Below, piece after piece: positions 10,485 through 19,627 of a stretch of 64,000 nt of DNA (its first letter is position 1; each line of letters begins with the position of its first letter). Origin of the DNA: a candidate division KSB1 bacterium (GTDB taxonomy: Bacteria; Zhuqueibacterota; Zhuqueibacteria; Zhuqueibacterales; Zhuqueibacteraceae); contig JAPDQB010000016.1 in NCBI GenBank assembly GCA_034506175.1, positions 1 through 64,000 of the forward strand, given 5' to 3'. The notes under the pieces were generated by a model that was given only the letters and a program-made list of their open reading frames with translations, ran no database searches and had not been told where the DNA came from. A program made the translations under genes and the position numbers.

Positions 10485-11090
10485 ATGTGGAGTCTATGGA
10501 GCAAAAAATATTTCTTAACGGATAAAATAAAATTTGGTGTCCCGCCCACGGCGGGATTTCTATCGGTTGTGGCACTTTTCTTTTTGACAGTTTTATCCGT
10601 TCCCGCTGCTCGCGGCCAAAACAAAACTGCATCCGTACACGAAGTCACACCCTTCCTCGGCTTTTACGCACCGGATCGCTTCGAAACTTCGATGGCGTTC
10701 GGCCTGCGGTATTATTATCAAATCGACCAACGCTACTCGGTTGGGGGAATCATCGGCTTCGCGCGTTCCAAGCAGGATTATTTGCGGCGCACCAACAATT
10801 TGAATCTGTTGCCGGGCTCGGATCGCGTGTTTTACAACGGCGCGCGCGCCACCAACACTTTTTTGAACGGCAAAGTCGAGCCTTACGTGCTGCTTCATCT
10901 CGGCTTGACCCGCTTGTATGATGAAAACAGTTTCACCTACGGCTTTGGCCTCGGCGCCAAAATCACCCTCAATCCCCGCCTTGCCTTTCGCTACGAATTT
11001 GCCAATTACATTTTCTCCAGCGGCCGCGATTTGAACAACTGGACGAACAAAAATCTCGAAGTTTCGATGGGAGCCGGCTACGCTTTCTGA
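10485..11090 (+). CDS. Hypothetical outer-membrane beta-barrel protein
   Basis: About 201 residues: a signal peptide (SVVALFFLTVLSVPAARG) followed by a short barrel of the OmpW/OmpA-like size class with FGLRYYYQIDQRYSVGG and a final VSMGAGYAF ending in phenylalanine. ATG 10485 follows CGGAGAAAG, a good ribosome binding site. A GTG at 10458 touching the previous stop is the alternative. The 28-base gap to the preceding gene implies one transcript. A 9-base inverted repeat (CTGCGCAAA) just after the stop could form a stem but has no T run. Confidence 0.55.
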   Translation: MWSLWSKKYFLTDKIKFGVPPTAGFLSVVALFFLTVLSVPAARGQNKTASVHEVTPFLGFYAPDRFETSMAFGLRYYYQIDQRYSVGGIIGFARSKQDYLRRTNNLNLLPGSDRVFYNGARATNTFLNGKVEPYVLLHLGLTRLYDENSFTYGFGLGAKITLNPRLAFRYEFANYIFSSGRDLNNWTNKNLEVSMGAGYAF

Positions 11091-11536
11091 GCATGGCGCT
11101 GCGCAAAGATTTTTCATCGCGAAATAAAATTTGCGCAGCCGCCTGTTAAAAGCGTGACCGACCATGCCGTGCAAGCTGGCACGGAGATTGTATTTTATGC
11201 TGCGGCAGGTGTGGTCAGCTTCACGCCGCGCCGCTTAAAGCGCCAGAAAACAGCGCTGATTACCTTCAGGTTGTAGGGAGAGACGGACGCTGTAACGACA
11301 AATCCGTAAACGCCGTTTCGTTTTTGTTAGCGTCGGTGTTCAAACGCTCAGGGCTGAGTCGCAACCGATTTCTCTCCAGAACCTTGCTTTGCAATTCCAT
11401 GCGGCTCCGCCGTTTGAACGTCGGACTTGTTCCCGCCTCCGTTTCTCGATTCCTTTCGCAACGCCGTACGGACGCGGTGTTTTGACGTGTCTACGCCACC
11501 GGCATTTGGACTGGACCATCCATTTGATATTTTGTG
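11091..11536. other. Long intergenic region, no gene recognised
   Basis: About 445 bases between the envelope trio and the DUF3570 cluster. No frame on either strand gives a protein-like product. A 9-base inverted repeat (CTGCGCAAA/TTTGCGCAG, about 11098-11139, 21-base loop) lies at the left end and may end the upstream transcript. The right part presumably carries the promoter of the DUF3570 gene, but no clear -35/-10 pair was seen. Confidence 0.5.
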
Positions 11537-12664
11537 ATGAAAAGAGTCTCTCAATTCGGGCGCGTGCTGCTCGCATTTGCCGTCTCGAGCCTCGTGCTGC
11601 TGGCCGCAAACATCAGCTTCACCGATGATTCGGTTTCGCTGCGCACCAATTTTTTCAGCGACAGCGGCGGGTTGACCGTGCAATCGCCGACGTTGCAGCT
11701 GGTCAAAGCCATGGCGCGCAACACCCGGCTGTCGTTGCAGTACACGCTCGACCGCGTCAACATTCCGCCGTATCGCGGCATCTCGGCCAAGCCGCTGCCT
11801 TTGGATGGCATCAGCGGCGCCTCGAAGCCGGCCGGCACCAATCCCAACGCCGTCTACATCAAAAACCGCAACGAATTCATCGCCTCCATCAACGCGACGG
11901 CTTGGAACGCCACGGCTTATTATTCGACGGAAAATGATTATACCGGCCGGCTGGTGGGAGTCGGTTTCAATCAAGATTACAATCAAAAAAACACCAGTCT
12001 TTCGCTGGGCCTGAGTTATGGTTTTGATACGATCAGCCCAATAGGGAAAAATACCGCTTACACGCGCCGCAACATTCTCGCGACCGCCGCTGTCACGCAA
12101 ACGCTTTCACCAAAGTCGATTCTTCGCTTCGGCGTGGATGTTTCGCGGCTCGACGGCTACCAGAGCAATCCCTATCGCAACGTCAATGTCGCGGGCCAAT
12201 ATTATCCCGAACGGCATCCGCAGCAGCGTTTGCGCGCCGCCGGTTATGTGAAATTGAACCAGCATCTCAATCCCGCCAACGCCGCGCTGTGGACGGAGTA
12301 CCGGATTTATGGCGATGACTGGGGCATTCTTTCGCACACGTTCGGCCTGCAATTTTATCAGCATTTGTCGAAGCGTTTGCTGATGCGCTATCGGTACCGT
12401 TATTACACACAAAACAGCGCCGATTTTTGGCGCAAAGATTATTCGCTGCTGGTGCGGCCGCCGAAATTTTTTACCGATGACTACAAGCTCGAGCCGTTCA
12501 ACTCGTATTTGTTCGGCTTTCACCTTTCGTATCATCTCGAAGACTTGCGCAAAAACCTGGCGATCTTCGAGCATTCGACGGTCGACGTGAAGTACGAACG
12601 TTTTTTCACCTCCAATAATTTTACCGCCAATATTTTTCAAATCGGATTAACCTTTGAGTATTGA
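11537..12664 (+). CDS. DUF3570-type outer-membrane protein
   Basis: About 375 residues. A signal peptide (LLAFAVSSLVLLAA) is followed by features I associate with DUF3570: an early DGISGASKPAG motif, then repeated amphipathic strands such as ATAYYSTENDYTGRLVGVG and FNQDYNQKNTSLSLGLSYG, ending in FQIGLTFEY. The family is predicted to be a large outer-membrane barrel of unknown role. In other bacteria its genes neighbour DUF4266 lipoprotein, thioredoxin and ApbE (flavin transferase) genes. Here TlpA and DUF4266 genes follow, which supports the assignment, while no ApbE gene is seen. ATG 11537 is preferred to the adjoining GTG 11534. Confidence 0.65.
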   Translation: MKRVSQFGRVLLAFAVSSLVLLAANISFTDDSVSLRTNFFSDSGGLTVQSPTLQLVKAMARNTRLSLQYTLDRVNIPPYRGISAKPLPLDGISGASKPAGTNPNAVYIKNRNEFIASINATAWNATAYYSTENDYTGRLVGVGFNQDYNQKNTSLSLGLSYGFDTISPIGKNTAYTRRNILATAAVTQTLSPKSILRFGVDVSRLDGYQSNPYRNVNVAGQYYPERHPQQRLRAAGYVKLNQHLNPANAALWTEYRIYGDDWGILSHTFGLQFYQHLSKRLLMRYRYRYYTQNSADFWRKDYSLLVRPPKFFTDDYKLEPFNSYLFGFHLSYHLEDLRKNLAIFEHSTVDVKYERFFTSNNFTANIFQIGLTFEY

Positions 12665-12676
12665 CAGGAGGTTGTT

Positions 12677-15091
12677 ATGGCCAAAAATTGGTGCGTAAAC
12701 TTGGCTTTGAGCGGCGCCGTCATTGTTGCGGCGTTGGCCGCGCATGGCAAGGACGATCCGCCCCCTCGTTTGGGATACCAGCGCGTGCAAGGGAATGACC
12801 AGGCCGTCGTGGCCTTGCTCGCGCAGCGCATCGCGCAAGGATTGGAAACGAACGATCCGTATCTCTATTTGAATCTGGTCGCTGAAAATTTGAGCAAAAT
12901 CCCGCCGCCAGCCCGCATCGTCAATCATGACATCAAAACCGCGGGCGGCAAACACACCCTGCGTTTTGTAAAAAATGGTGAGCGTTGGAATTTGCTCGAT
13001 CTCGATGAAATAAAGGCGATGACCAAAGCCGCGCCAAACCAGCCTGGCAAAGCTGCGAGCGGTTTCAAATTGTTGAACGCAAATCACGACACCGACAAAA
13101 CCTTCGTGAGTCGCGATCTGGCGCCGGAGCATCAGCTCGCCATGCTCTCGCGCCGGGTCACCGTCGAGCGCTTGCAGCGAAATCTTTTCAGCCTGCCGTT
13201 TGGCAGCGCGCTTTTCGCCAAGCTGCAGCAATTCGATACCGCACCGTATTTTCAGGCGAGCTACGTGCAGTTTGTCACCGATCCCGCGTGGAATCGCGTG
13301 ATTTATGGCGATTATCAAAAATGGATCAAAGCCTACGACGGCACTGAAACCGGCTTGCCGCTCAATCGTCCGCACGGCATCGCCGTTGATGCGCGCGGCG
13401 TCGTCTACGTCGCCGACACTGGCAACAGCCGCATTCTGGTCCTCAAATTAACCGGCGCGGTGAATGATCTCGAGCTTGCTCATCTTGGTCAAATTAGCGG
13501 CGAGCTTTCGCTACCCACCGAAGTGGCGTGGGATGATCGCGGCACCATCTTTGACGCCAGCGATGATCTGCTTTGGGTGGTTGATCGTGGAGAGCAGGCG
13601 TTGCTGGCTTATCAAACTTCACCAGCCAACAGCGGGAAGATTGTTGTTTACACCAGGGAGGATTTTGTCGAGTTGAGTGCGCTGGCGGTTGGCCGCTTCG
13701 ATGGCCGCAGTGACGGCAATATTTATCTCGCCGATGCCGGTGCAAGAAAAATTCACCGGCTTTATTTTGACGGCGCGAAAATCATCGCCGTTGGCGTTTA
13801 TGCAGGCGATGCTGAAATGGTGCCCACCGCATTGTCCACCGATCACTGGGGCAACGTTTATCTTTCCGATGAGGCGCATCGCAAAGTTCAAAAATTTTCT
13901 CCGGCGCTCGAGCCGCTGGCCGAATTGCGACCGGATGATGCAGCATTTCAACCGTTGCGTTTTCAACCGCTTTTTGGAACGGTGATCGCCGGTTCGCAGC
14001 CAGCAACGTGGTCCGGCTACGATCAAGCGTTTCTTCTGGAGAAATGGACGGATGACTCCGGCGCCCGGCGTTATGAGCTTGGCATGGATTTTCATCTCGA
14101 AGCGCTGCTCGTTACGGAAGATTTGTCCACGCTTACATTGACTGGAAAGCTGACGGATGCCGGCCGATTAAAAATTGAAATTTGGGCGGCGAAAAGTAAC
14201 TCGCCGATTGCTGCACTGTCTGATAATTGGCACAATGCCGGAAGGGTGAAACTGAATTGGGACAGAAGTTTGCCCAATGGCGACATGATCGCGCCAGGAT
14301 ATTACAAATTACGTCAAATCATCCGCTCAACTTATGAAAGGCCTGAAAATGTCCATGAAAGCTCGACTTTTTATGTTCCGCTTTATTATTATGATGATTG
14401 CGGTGTCGCTGGCCGTGATGTTCATCTCGTTCGTGGGACGCGTTTGACCGCGCGCGAGCATTCCGTTGTGGTCGATGCCGAAGAAATTGTTTATCGTTAC
14501 CAAAATCTCAACCCCGCGGTTGCGTATGAAGTGAAAGCCGCTTATGTAGCCGGCGATGACCAGGTCGAACAAGCTTTGTATGCCGGCAAAGATCTGCTGC
14601 ATCCTGCCTCAACGATTGATTTCACGCCATCACAAACGGATTGGTTGACGATTCCGGCGTCCGCAATTGCCGATCGCGCCCTCGAGTTGCGTTTCGTCAA
14701 AACCAGCGGCAACGGCAGCGCCAGCGTGGCAGAAATCTGGCTGCGCGAAGCGAATTATGATCCCAACCATCCGCCGGCAATTGAAACGGCTCCCGAGTCA
14801 CTGCCGCAGCGCTTTACGTTGCAACAAAACTACCCGAATCCCTTTAATCCCTCGACAACGATTGAGTTCAGCCTGCCGGAAAATTATCGCGGCGCTGTGA
14901 GTTTACGGATCTACAACATGCTCGGCGAAATCGTCCGCGAGCTGGTCGCCGGCGAGTTGTCTGCCGGCGTCTATCGTCAAGTTTGGGACGGTTTGGATCA
15001 TTCCGGCCGCCGCTTGGCGAGCGGCCTGTACCTTTACCAATTACGCGCCGGCAGTTTTTCCGCTACGCGAAAGCTTTTGTTGATGAAGTAA
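12677..15091 (+). CDS. Secreted NHL-repeat protein with C-terminal sorting domain
   Basis: 804 residues with a strong AGGAGG ribosome binding site. A signal peptide is followed by an unassigned N-terminal region. NHL-type beta-propeller repeats begin near residue 230 (LNRPHGIAVDARGVVYVAD, TGNSRILVL; LSLPTEVAWDDRG; STDHWGNVYLSDEAHRKVQ). After a beta-rich middle, a FlgD-Ig/type-IX-like sorting domain closes the protein, with LQQNYPNPFNPSTTIEF, GLYLYQL and the final basic tail RKLLLMK. Such domains route proteins to the surface in FCB bacteria. It lies 12 bases after the DUF3570 gene, so the two are co-transcribed; the barrel could be its surface partner (inference). Confidence 0.8.
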   Translation: MAKNWCVNLALSGAVIVAALAAHGKDDPPPRLGYQRVQGNDQAVVALLAQRIAQGLETNDPYLYLNLVAENLSKIPPPARIVNHDIKTAGGKHTLRFVKNGERWNLLDLDEIKAMTKAAPNQPGKAASGFKLLNANHDTDKTFVSRDLAPEHQLAMLSRRVTVERLQRNLFSLPFGSALFAKLQQFDTAPYFQASYVQFVTDPAWNRVIYGDYQKWIKAYDGTETGLPLNRPHGIAVDARGVVYVADTGNSRILVLKLTGAVNDLELAHLGQISGELSLPTEVAWDDRGTIFDASDDLLWVVDRGEQALLAYQTSPANSGKIVVYTREDFVELSALAVGRFDGRSDGNIYLADAGARKIHRLYFDGAKIIAVGVYAGDAEMVPTALSTDHWGNVYLSDEAHRKVQKFSPALEPLAELRPDDAAFQPLRFQPLFGTVIAGSQPATWSGYDQAFLLEKWTDDSGARRYELGMDFHLEALLVTEDLSTLTLTGKLTDAGRLKIEIWAAKSNSPIAALSDNWHNAGRVKLNWDRSLPNGDMIAPGYYKLRQIIRSTYERPENVHESSTFYVPLYYYDDCGVAGRDVHLVRGTRLTAREHSVVVDAEEIVYRYQNLNPAVAYEVKAAYVAGDDQVEQALYAGKDLLHPASTIDFTPSQTDWLTIPASAIADRALELRFVKTSGNGSASVAEIWLREANYDPNHPPAIETAPESLPQRFTLQQNYPNPFNPSTTIEFSLPENYRGAVSLRIYNMLGEIVRELVAGELSAGVYRQVWDGLDHSGRRLASGLYLYQLRAGSFSATRKLLLMK

Positions 15092-15187
15092 TGCTGGTTG
15101 CTGGTTGCTCATACTCATATTCGCTTTTAGAGAATGAACATGAGTAATTCCGGCTTTTAAAAAGTTTTTGAATCGAGGAGATTTCCC

Positions 15188-17065
15188 ATGCTCAGGATAA
15201 AAAAATTAAAAACTGTTGTGTTCACGAAAGCGCTGCTCATCGCCTTCACCGTCGCGTTTTTCGTCTCGTGTCAAGGCACGGCGCCGGATGATTTGCTGCT
15301 GGATTCGCTTCCGGCTGCGCTCGTTTTTGTGAAATCGAACGACAGCAGCACGCTTGACAATAATTTCATCAACGGTTCGACCAGCGATCTTTACATGCTG
15401 ACGCCGATCTCGCCGAACGGCCAGCTTAAAAATCTTACCGCCGAGTTTACGAACGGTCGCGGCGCCGTCGCCGATCCGGAAATTTCGTATGATGGCACGA
15501 AAGTCGTTTTCTCGATGCGCAAACCGGCAACGGACAATTTTGACATTTATGAGCTGAATCTGATCGGCCAGCCGAAACTGCGCCAATTGACCACCTCGAA
15601 AGCCGATGAGTGCGATCCGGCTTATTTGCCGAACGGCAAATTGGTTTATGCCTCGAACCAGCGCCACATTCACGATGAATACGAACGCCGCGAGGTGGAA
15701 AATTTATTTACCATGAATGCGGACGGCAGCAACGAGCAGTGCATTTCATTCAACAACAGCGACGACTTCGATCCGTTCGTGTTGCGCGATGGCCGCATCG
15801 GCTGGACACGATGGGAGCATCACGGCACGCAAAATCGGTTTCCGCTCTTTTTTACCATGCCGGACGGCCGGGGAACGTTTCTGTTGTTCGCGCCGCACGA
15901 TCGCAATTTTTTCCACGCGCGCGAGCTTCCCGACGGCAAGCTGGTCGCAGTGATGTCCAACATGGTTCTGGTCGACCGCGGCCCGCTGGTGATTCTCAAT
16001 TCGGATCAAACCACTGCCGACCCGCCAAAAGATGGCGATTACCTCAATATCACGCCGAACGTGCCGATGGGCGGCGATGCGGCCAACGGCGCGTTCAAAT
16101 ATCCCTTCCCGCTGCCGGATAATCGCATCGTCGCCAGCTTCTCGCCGCAAGGGCCGGATGGCGATTATGGTTTGTACACGATCACGCGCGATGGAAAAAA
16201 TTTGACGCTGCTTTATAACGATCCCAACACCCAGGAATTGGACGCCGTCGTTGTCGCGCCGCGTCCCAAGCCACCGGTGATTCAAGAGCAAATCAACAAC
16301 GCCGACCAAACCGGCGTCATTGTCAATCAAAATGTTTATTTTCGCCAAACTCGAGACGGCCAGGCGATTCCCAAGGCCGGCGAGATCACGCAGGTGATGG
16401 TCATCGAAGGCATTCCGGTGCCGCCAAACGAGCGCAACATGGACATCGGCGAAACCAGCTTCGAGCGCCGCCGCGTGCTCGGCGTGGCGCCGGTTTATCG
16501 CGACGGCTCATTTTCGATTCGCGTGCCGGCCAACACGCCCATCTCATTCAACACGCTGGATTCGCTCGGCCGCGCCGTCGTCATCAAGCGCAGTTGGTTG
16601 TACGTGCGGCCCGGCGAGAAGATGACGAATTGCACCGGCTGTCACGGCCCGCGCGGGCAAAAATCAAATCCGAATCCGATCGCGCTCAATCAAACGCCGG
16701 TGAATCTCGTTGTACCGGCGGCGCAGCGCGAAGTCATCGCATTTCAAAATGCGGTCGAGCCGATCATTCAAAAGAAATGCCTGCCCTGCCACGACGGCGC
16801 CAGCCCGGCCGGCGCGCTGGGGTTGTCGCTGGCGAAAACCTCGCGCTTTTCCGTGGCGTATGAAAATTTGATGAACGCCAGGCGCAACAACAAGCAAGTT
16901 GTCAACGTCAACAGCGTGCCTTTCTCGCGCAATAGTTATTTGATCGACGTCCTGCTCGGCCTCGGCACCAGGAAGAGTCCACATCCTGACAGCGCGAATG
17001 CCTTGACCAAGGAGGAGCTGAGGAAATTCATCACCTGGATTGATTTGGGCGGACAATATCGTTAA
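15188..17065 (+). CDS. PD40 (TolB-like) lipoprotein with two CxxCH motifs, hydrazine-synthase-alpha-like
   Basis: 625 residues with a GAGGAG ribosome binding site. A lipobox (FFVSC) predicts an acylated cysteine near residue 28. WD40/PD40 propeller blades follow (DPEISYDGTKVVFSMRKP, DPAYLPNGKLVYASN). The C-terminal third has two c-type haem motifs, CTGCH near residue 482 and CLPCH near residue 531, within a layout I associate with the middle and haem parts of hydrazine synthase alpha homologues. Such relatives are widespread outside anammox bacteria and are not expected to make hydrazine. Likely a periplasm-facing haem protein, possibly in electron transfer. The following TlpA-like protein could serve its haem-site thiols (inference). 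Confidence 0.72.
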   Translation: MLRIKKLKTVVFTKALLIAFTVAFFVSCQGTAPDDLLLDSLPAALVFVKSNDSSTLDNNFINGSTSDLYMLTPISPNGQLKNLTAEFTNGRGAVADPEISYDGTKVVFSMRKPATDNFDIYELNLIGQPKLRQLTTSKADECDPAYLPNGKLVYASNQRHIHDEYERREVENLFTMNADGSNEQCISFNNSDDFDPFVLRDGRIGWTRWEHHGTQNRFPLFFTMPDGRGTFLLFAPHDRNFFHARELPDGKLVAVMSNMVLVDRGPLVILNSDQTTADPPKDGDYLNITPNVPMGGDAANGAFKYPFPLPDNRIVASFSPQGPDGDYGLYTITRDGKNLTLLYNDPNTQELDAVVVAPRPKPPVIQEQINNADQTGVIVNQNVYFRQTRDGQAIPKAGEITQVMVIEGIPVPPNERNMDIGETSFERRRVLGVAPVYRDGSFSIRVPANTPISFNTLDSLGRAVVIKRSWLYVRPGEKMTNCTGCHGPRGQKSNPNPIALNQTPVNLVVPAAQREVIAFQNAVEPIIQKKCLPCHDGASPAGALGLSLAKTSRFSVAYENLMNARRNNKQVVNVNSVPFSRNSYLIDVLLGLGTRKSPHPDSANALTKEELRKFITWIDLGGQYR

Positions 17066-17069
17066 ACGC

Positions 17070-17615
17070 ATGGCGCAAAGCTTTTTGGCGGTGCCCCCGG
17101 TGTTTTTAAAATTCACAGGTGCAAAGGTGTTGCTTCAATTGACCTGCGCAATCGCATTGACTTTTTTTCATTCGAACCCCGACAAGCAAATCGGCAAAAA
17201 AGCCGCAGGGTTTGTGCTGCCAGGCGCGAATGGGGGAGAGGTGGCCCTGCAGAGTTTGCGCGGTAAAGTCGTTCTGCTCAATTTTTGGGCAACGTGGTGT
17301 GCGCCGTGCCGCGAAGAGCTGCCGGAGCTGGCGCGCTTGCAGGAAAAATATCGCCAACACGGCCTGGCCGTGGTTGCCGTTTCAGTCGACAATGAAATGG
17401 ACAATATTCGCCGTTTTCTCAAGAAATATCAGGTCAACCTGCAAGTGTTGTGGGACAGGAAGAAAAAAGTTGTCGAGGCGTACGCCGTGGAAAAAATGCC
17501 GAGCAGCTACCTCATTGACCGCAACGGCATCATTCGATTCATCCATCGCGGCTACAGTCGCGAGGAAATGAAGCGGATTGAGATTGAAATCGACGATTTG
17601 TTGGATAAACCGTAA
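17070..17615 (+). CDS. TlpA-like thioredoxin-fold protein
   Basis: About 181 residues. An N-terminal hydrophobic segment (residues 17-33) acts as signal or membrane anchor and places the domain in the periplasm. The thioredoxin fold carries the redox motif WCAPC at residues 76-80, plus VAVSVDNE and the cis-proline loop KMPSSYLID. The family reduces disulfides, typically for cytochrome c maturation. Its start lies four bases after the stop of the dihaem lipoprotein gene, so the two are tightly coupled, fitting a role in keeping that protein's CxxCH cysteines reduced before haem attachment. Confidence 0.88.
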   Translation: MAQSFLAVPPVFLKFTGAKVLLQLTCAIALTFFHSNPDKQIGKKAAGFVLPGANGGEVALQSLRGKVVLLNFWATWCAPCREELPELARLQEKYRQHGLAVVAVSVDNEMDNIRRFLKKYQVNLQVLWDRKKKVVEAYAVEKMPSSYLIDRNGIIRFIHRGYSREEMKRIEIEIDDLLDKP

Positions 17616-17641
17616 GCTCGAGGACAGAGAATTGAAGATGA

Positions 17642-17692
17642 AAGATCGAAGATCGCAACACAGGCATTCATCAATTTCGATCTTCATTTTTT
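17642..17692 (+). terminator. Possible intrinsic terminator after the TlpA-like gene
   Basis: A 9-base stem (AAGATCGAA at 17642-17650 with TTCGATCTT at 17676-17684), a 25-base loop and the run CATTTTTTATT. The long loop makes it weak, so read-through to the DUF4266 gene is likely. Confidence 0.35.
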
Positions 17693-17725
17693 ATTCCTGA
17701 TTTTCATATTTTAAAAGGAATATTG

Positions 17726-17956
17726 ATGAACAGAAACTCTCGTTTCATGCTCGCCGGCTTCCTGCTACTGGCCATTCAATTTTTCGCCGGCGGCTGCGCC
17801 GCCGTCAAACCGTATGAAAGGGAATTGCTGGCGCAGCGCATCATGGATTTCGACAAAGCCAAAACTGAAGAAGCCAAGGAGCGGCACTGGTTGGAAACCC
17901 TCGAGGGCAGCACCGGCGGCTTGGGAGGTTCGGGTGGAGGGTGTGCCTGCAATTGA
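17726..17956 (+). CDS. DUF4266 lipoprotein
   Basis: About 76 residues. A signal peptide with a lipobox (FFAGGC) is followed by the DUF4266 signature: VKPYERELLAQRIMDF, a short spacer with H-W-L-E, and a glycine-rich end closing in GGGCACN. The start at ATG 17726 follows AAAAGGAA. The family is known for small lipoproteins encoded beside DUF3570 barrels and thioredoxin-like proteins. The role is unknown; the cysteine-containing Gly-rich tail might receive a modification or metal (inference). It closes the cluster beginning at 11537. Confidence 0.78.
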   Translation: MNRNSRFMLAGFLLLAIQFFAGGCAAVKPYERELLAQRIMDFDKAKTEEAKERHWLETLEGSTGGLGGSGGGCACN

Positions 17957-18012
17957 GAAAAAGTGAAGTCGGGTTTGCGCCGGTGATTCCCTGCCCCGCA
18001 AGTTCGACTTCA

Positions 18013-18576
18013 CTAAACTGCCCGATGCCGAAAACACGTCACGACATGATCGTTGACCATGCCAACGGCCTGCATGAAGGCATAGCAAATCGTCGGGCCA
18101 ACAAAGGAGAAGCGGCGCTTTTTCAAATCCTTGCTCATTGCCTCGGACTCGGCGGTTTTGGGTGGAATCTCCTTGAGGCTTTTCCATTTATTCTTCTTCA
18201 GTTTGCCCTCCACAAATTGCCAAATGTAACGATCGAAACTGCCGAACTCTTTTTGCACGTCCAGAAAAGCGCGTGCATTTTGAATGATTGCCGCGATTTT
18301 CAGCCGGTTGCGCACAATGCCGGGATCGGCGAGCAGCTGGGCAACTTTCGCCCTGTCGTATTTCGCAATCTTTTTCGCATCGAACTTGTCAAAAGCTTTG
18401 CGGTAATTCCCGCGCTTTTTTAAAATGGTGGACCAGCTTAATCCTGCCTGCGCCCCTTCGAGAACGAGCATCTCAAAGAGTTTGCGATCATCGTGCACCG
18501 GCACGCCCCATTCATTGTCGTGATATGCCACGTAAAGCGGATCCTCGCCGCACCAGTCACAGCGTTGTTTCATCAC
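18013..18576 (-). CDS. tag: DNA-3-methyladenine glycosylase I
   Basis: Base-excision repair enzyme that removes 3-methyladenine from alkylated DNA. At 187 residues it has family-typical length. The zinc-site residues are visible: Cys6 in CDWCG, His19 in AYHDNEWG, and the late HVVTCFRH. The helix-hairpin-helix segment follows FEMLVLEGAQAGLSWSTIL. It is convergent with the DUF4266 gene, with a short gap and no clear terminator between them. Confidence 0.95.
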   Translation of the reverse strand: MMKQRCDWCGEDPLYVAYHDNEWGVPVHDDRKLFEMLVLEGAQAGLSWSTILKKRGNYRKAFDKFDAKKIAKYDRAKVAQLLADPGIVRNRLKIAAIIQNARAFLDVQKEFGSFDRYIWQFVEGKLKKNKWKSLKEIPPKTAESEAMSKDLKKRRFSFVGPTICYAFMQAVGMVNDHVVTCFRHRAV

Positions 18577-18649
18577 TCAAGAGGCGAAAAAATTATTCTC
18601 AATCCGGGCGATTCGTGAAATCCGGATACCCAAAACACGATGAAATTTT

Positions 18650-19300
18650 CTATCGTCCTGCCAAAAATTTGTCCAACCGTTTTTTCTGCCGCAAATGATG
18701 CCGGAAGTGAATCTCAATCAAGCGATACCATTCCTCGGCATTCAGCATGCCGAGGGCCGGATGTTTCCATTTCTGCACCGGAGAAGCCCCGTCAACGTCT
18801 GGCGCCAGCACACGCATTGTTTCGATGAGCTTGCGCAAGCCTTCCTGCATCTCAGCGCGGCTCTGCGGCTGTTGCGGCGTGTATTCCGGCGAGGGCGGAA
18901 CGTGAATTTTCACCGGCAGAAAACTGCCGAGCAAAAAAACAATCTTGCCGGCGAGCGTCTTGCCGCCTTCCGTCACTTCTCCACGATGCTCGATACATCG
19001 TTTGCATGCCCGCAAATGAAAATTTTCCGTGCCAACCACGAGATGATGGTAGACCTGGCCAATCGACCATTGCGCTTCATCGGGCTTTCGTGCAAATTGT
19101 TCATCGGTGTATTTCTTCAAATCGACCAACCACAGACGAGCCGTTTTCTCGAACTGATAAAAAATCTCGTTGGCAGGCGTGACGAAATTTGCAGCGCCAT
19201 GACGTGCGGCGTAACTTTGATAACGATGCTCGCGCGATGCATTGAGCCCGGGCAAGAGTGTGATGCCGTGTTTTTCGCGTTTTCTTTGATTTGAAAGCAT
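18650..19300 (-). CDS. DinB-like (DUF664/YfiT superfamily) four-helix protein
   Basis: 216 residues. From about residue 50 it follows the DinB plan: EIFYQFEKTARLWL, then WSIGQVYHHLVVGTE with the first metal-ligand histidine, and a late histidine cluster HFRHHLRQKKRLDKFL. DinB-superfamily proteins are metal-dependent thiol transferases or of unknown substrate. The first 45 residues look unlike the family, so the true start may lie further in or the 5' end may be altered. No better start codon with a ribosome binding site was found. Confidence 0.65.
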   Translation of the reverse strand: MLSNQRKREKHGITLLPGLNASREHRYQSYAARHGAANFVTPANEIFYQFEKTARLWLVDLKKYTDEQFARKPDEAQWSIGQVYHHLVVGTENFHLRACKRCIEHRGEVTEGGKTLAGKIVFLLGSFLPVKIHVPPSPEYTPQQPQSRAEMQEGLRKLIETMRVLAPDVDGASPVQKWKHPALGMLNAEEWYRLIEIHFRHHLRQKKRLDKFLAGR

Positions 19301-19364
19301 GCGTTTTTCTTCGCCTCACCGTTTGAACAACATCTCCTGCTCTTCCAATTTTTTGTCGGAAATC

Positions 19365-19437
19365 GTAACGCAGCCCTCTTGCCTGCAAACCAATCCAGGT
19401 GGGATACCTGCGCTACAAAATCTTCGCGGTCATGATA
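19365..19437. repeat. Degenerate third copy of the dispersed palindromic repeat
   Basis: Shares the order CGCAG-nnn-TCTTG-n-CTGCA, then CCTGCGCTAC and GCGGTCATGA, with the better copies at 38365-38462 and 63339-63436, but has diverged internally. It lies in a gene-free stretch of about 330 bases (19301-19627) in which nothing else was recognised. Confidence 0.45.
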
Positions 19438-19627
19438 GTTTTTTCAATGATTGCAACGTCGCAAGGCAGGAACTGATTTATTTTGACTCGACGCGGACTG
19501 TTGTTGCGCGCCGGTATTTGTTTCAGAACGCCTTCGCCTTTTTCGGATCTGTGGTTTACATGGTTTGCATGATGTTTACCGTCCCGATGCCGCACGGTTT
19601 TACGCATGACGTTTTCCGATTCGAGCT

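Noticed and set aside
15188..17065. Anammox-type hydrazine synthase
   Set aside because: Only an alpha-like homologue is present, without beta or gamma subunits; such homologues are common outside anammox bacteria.
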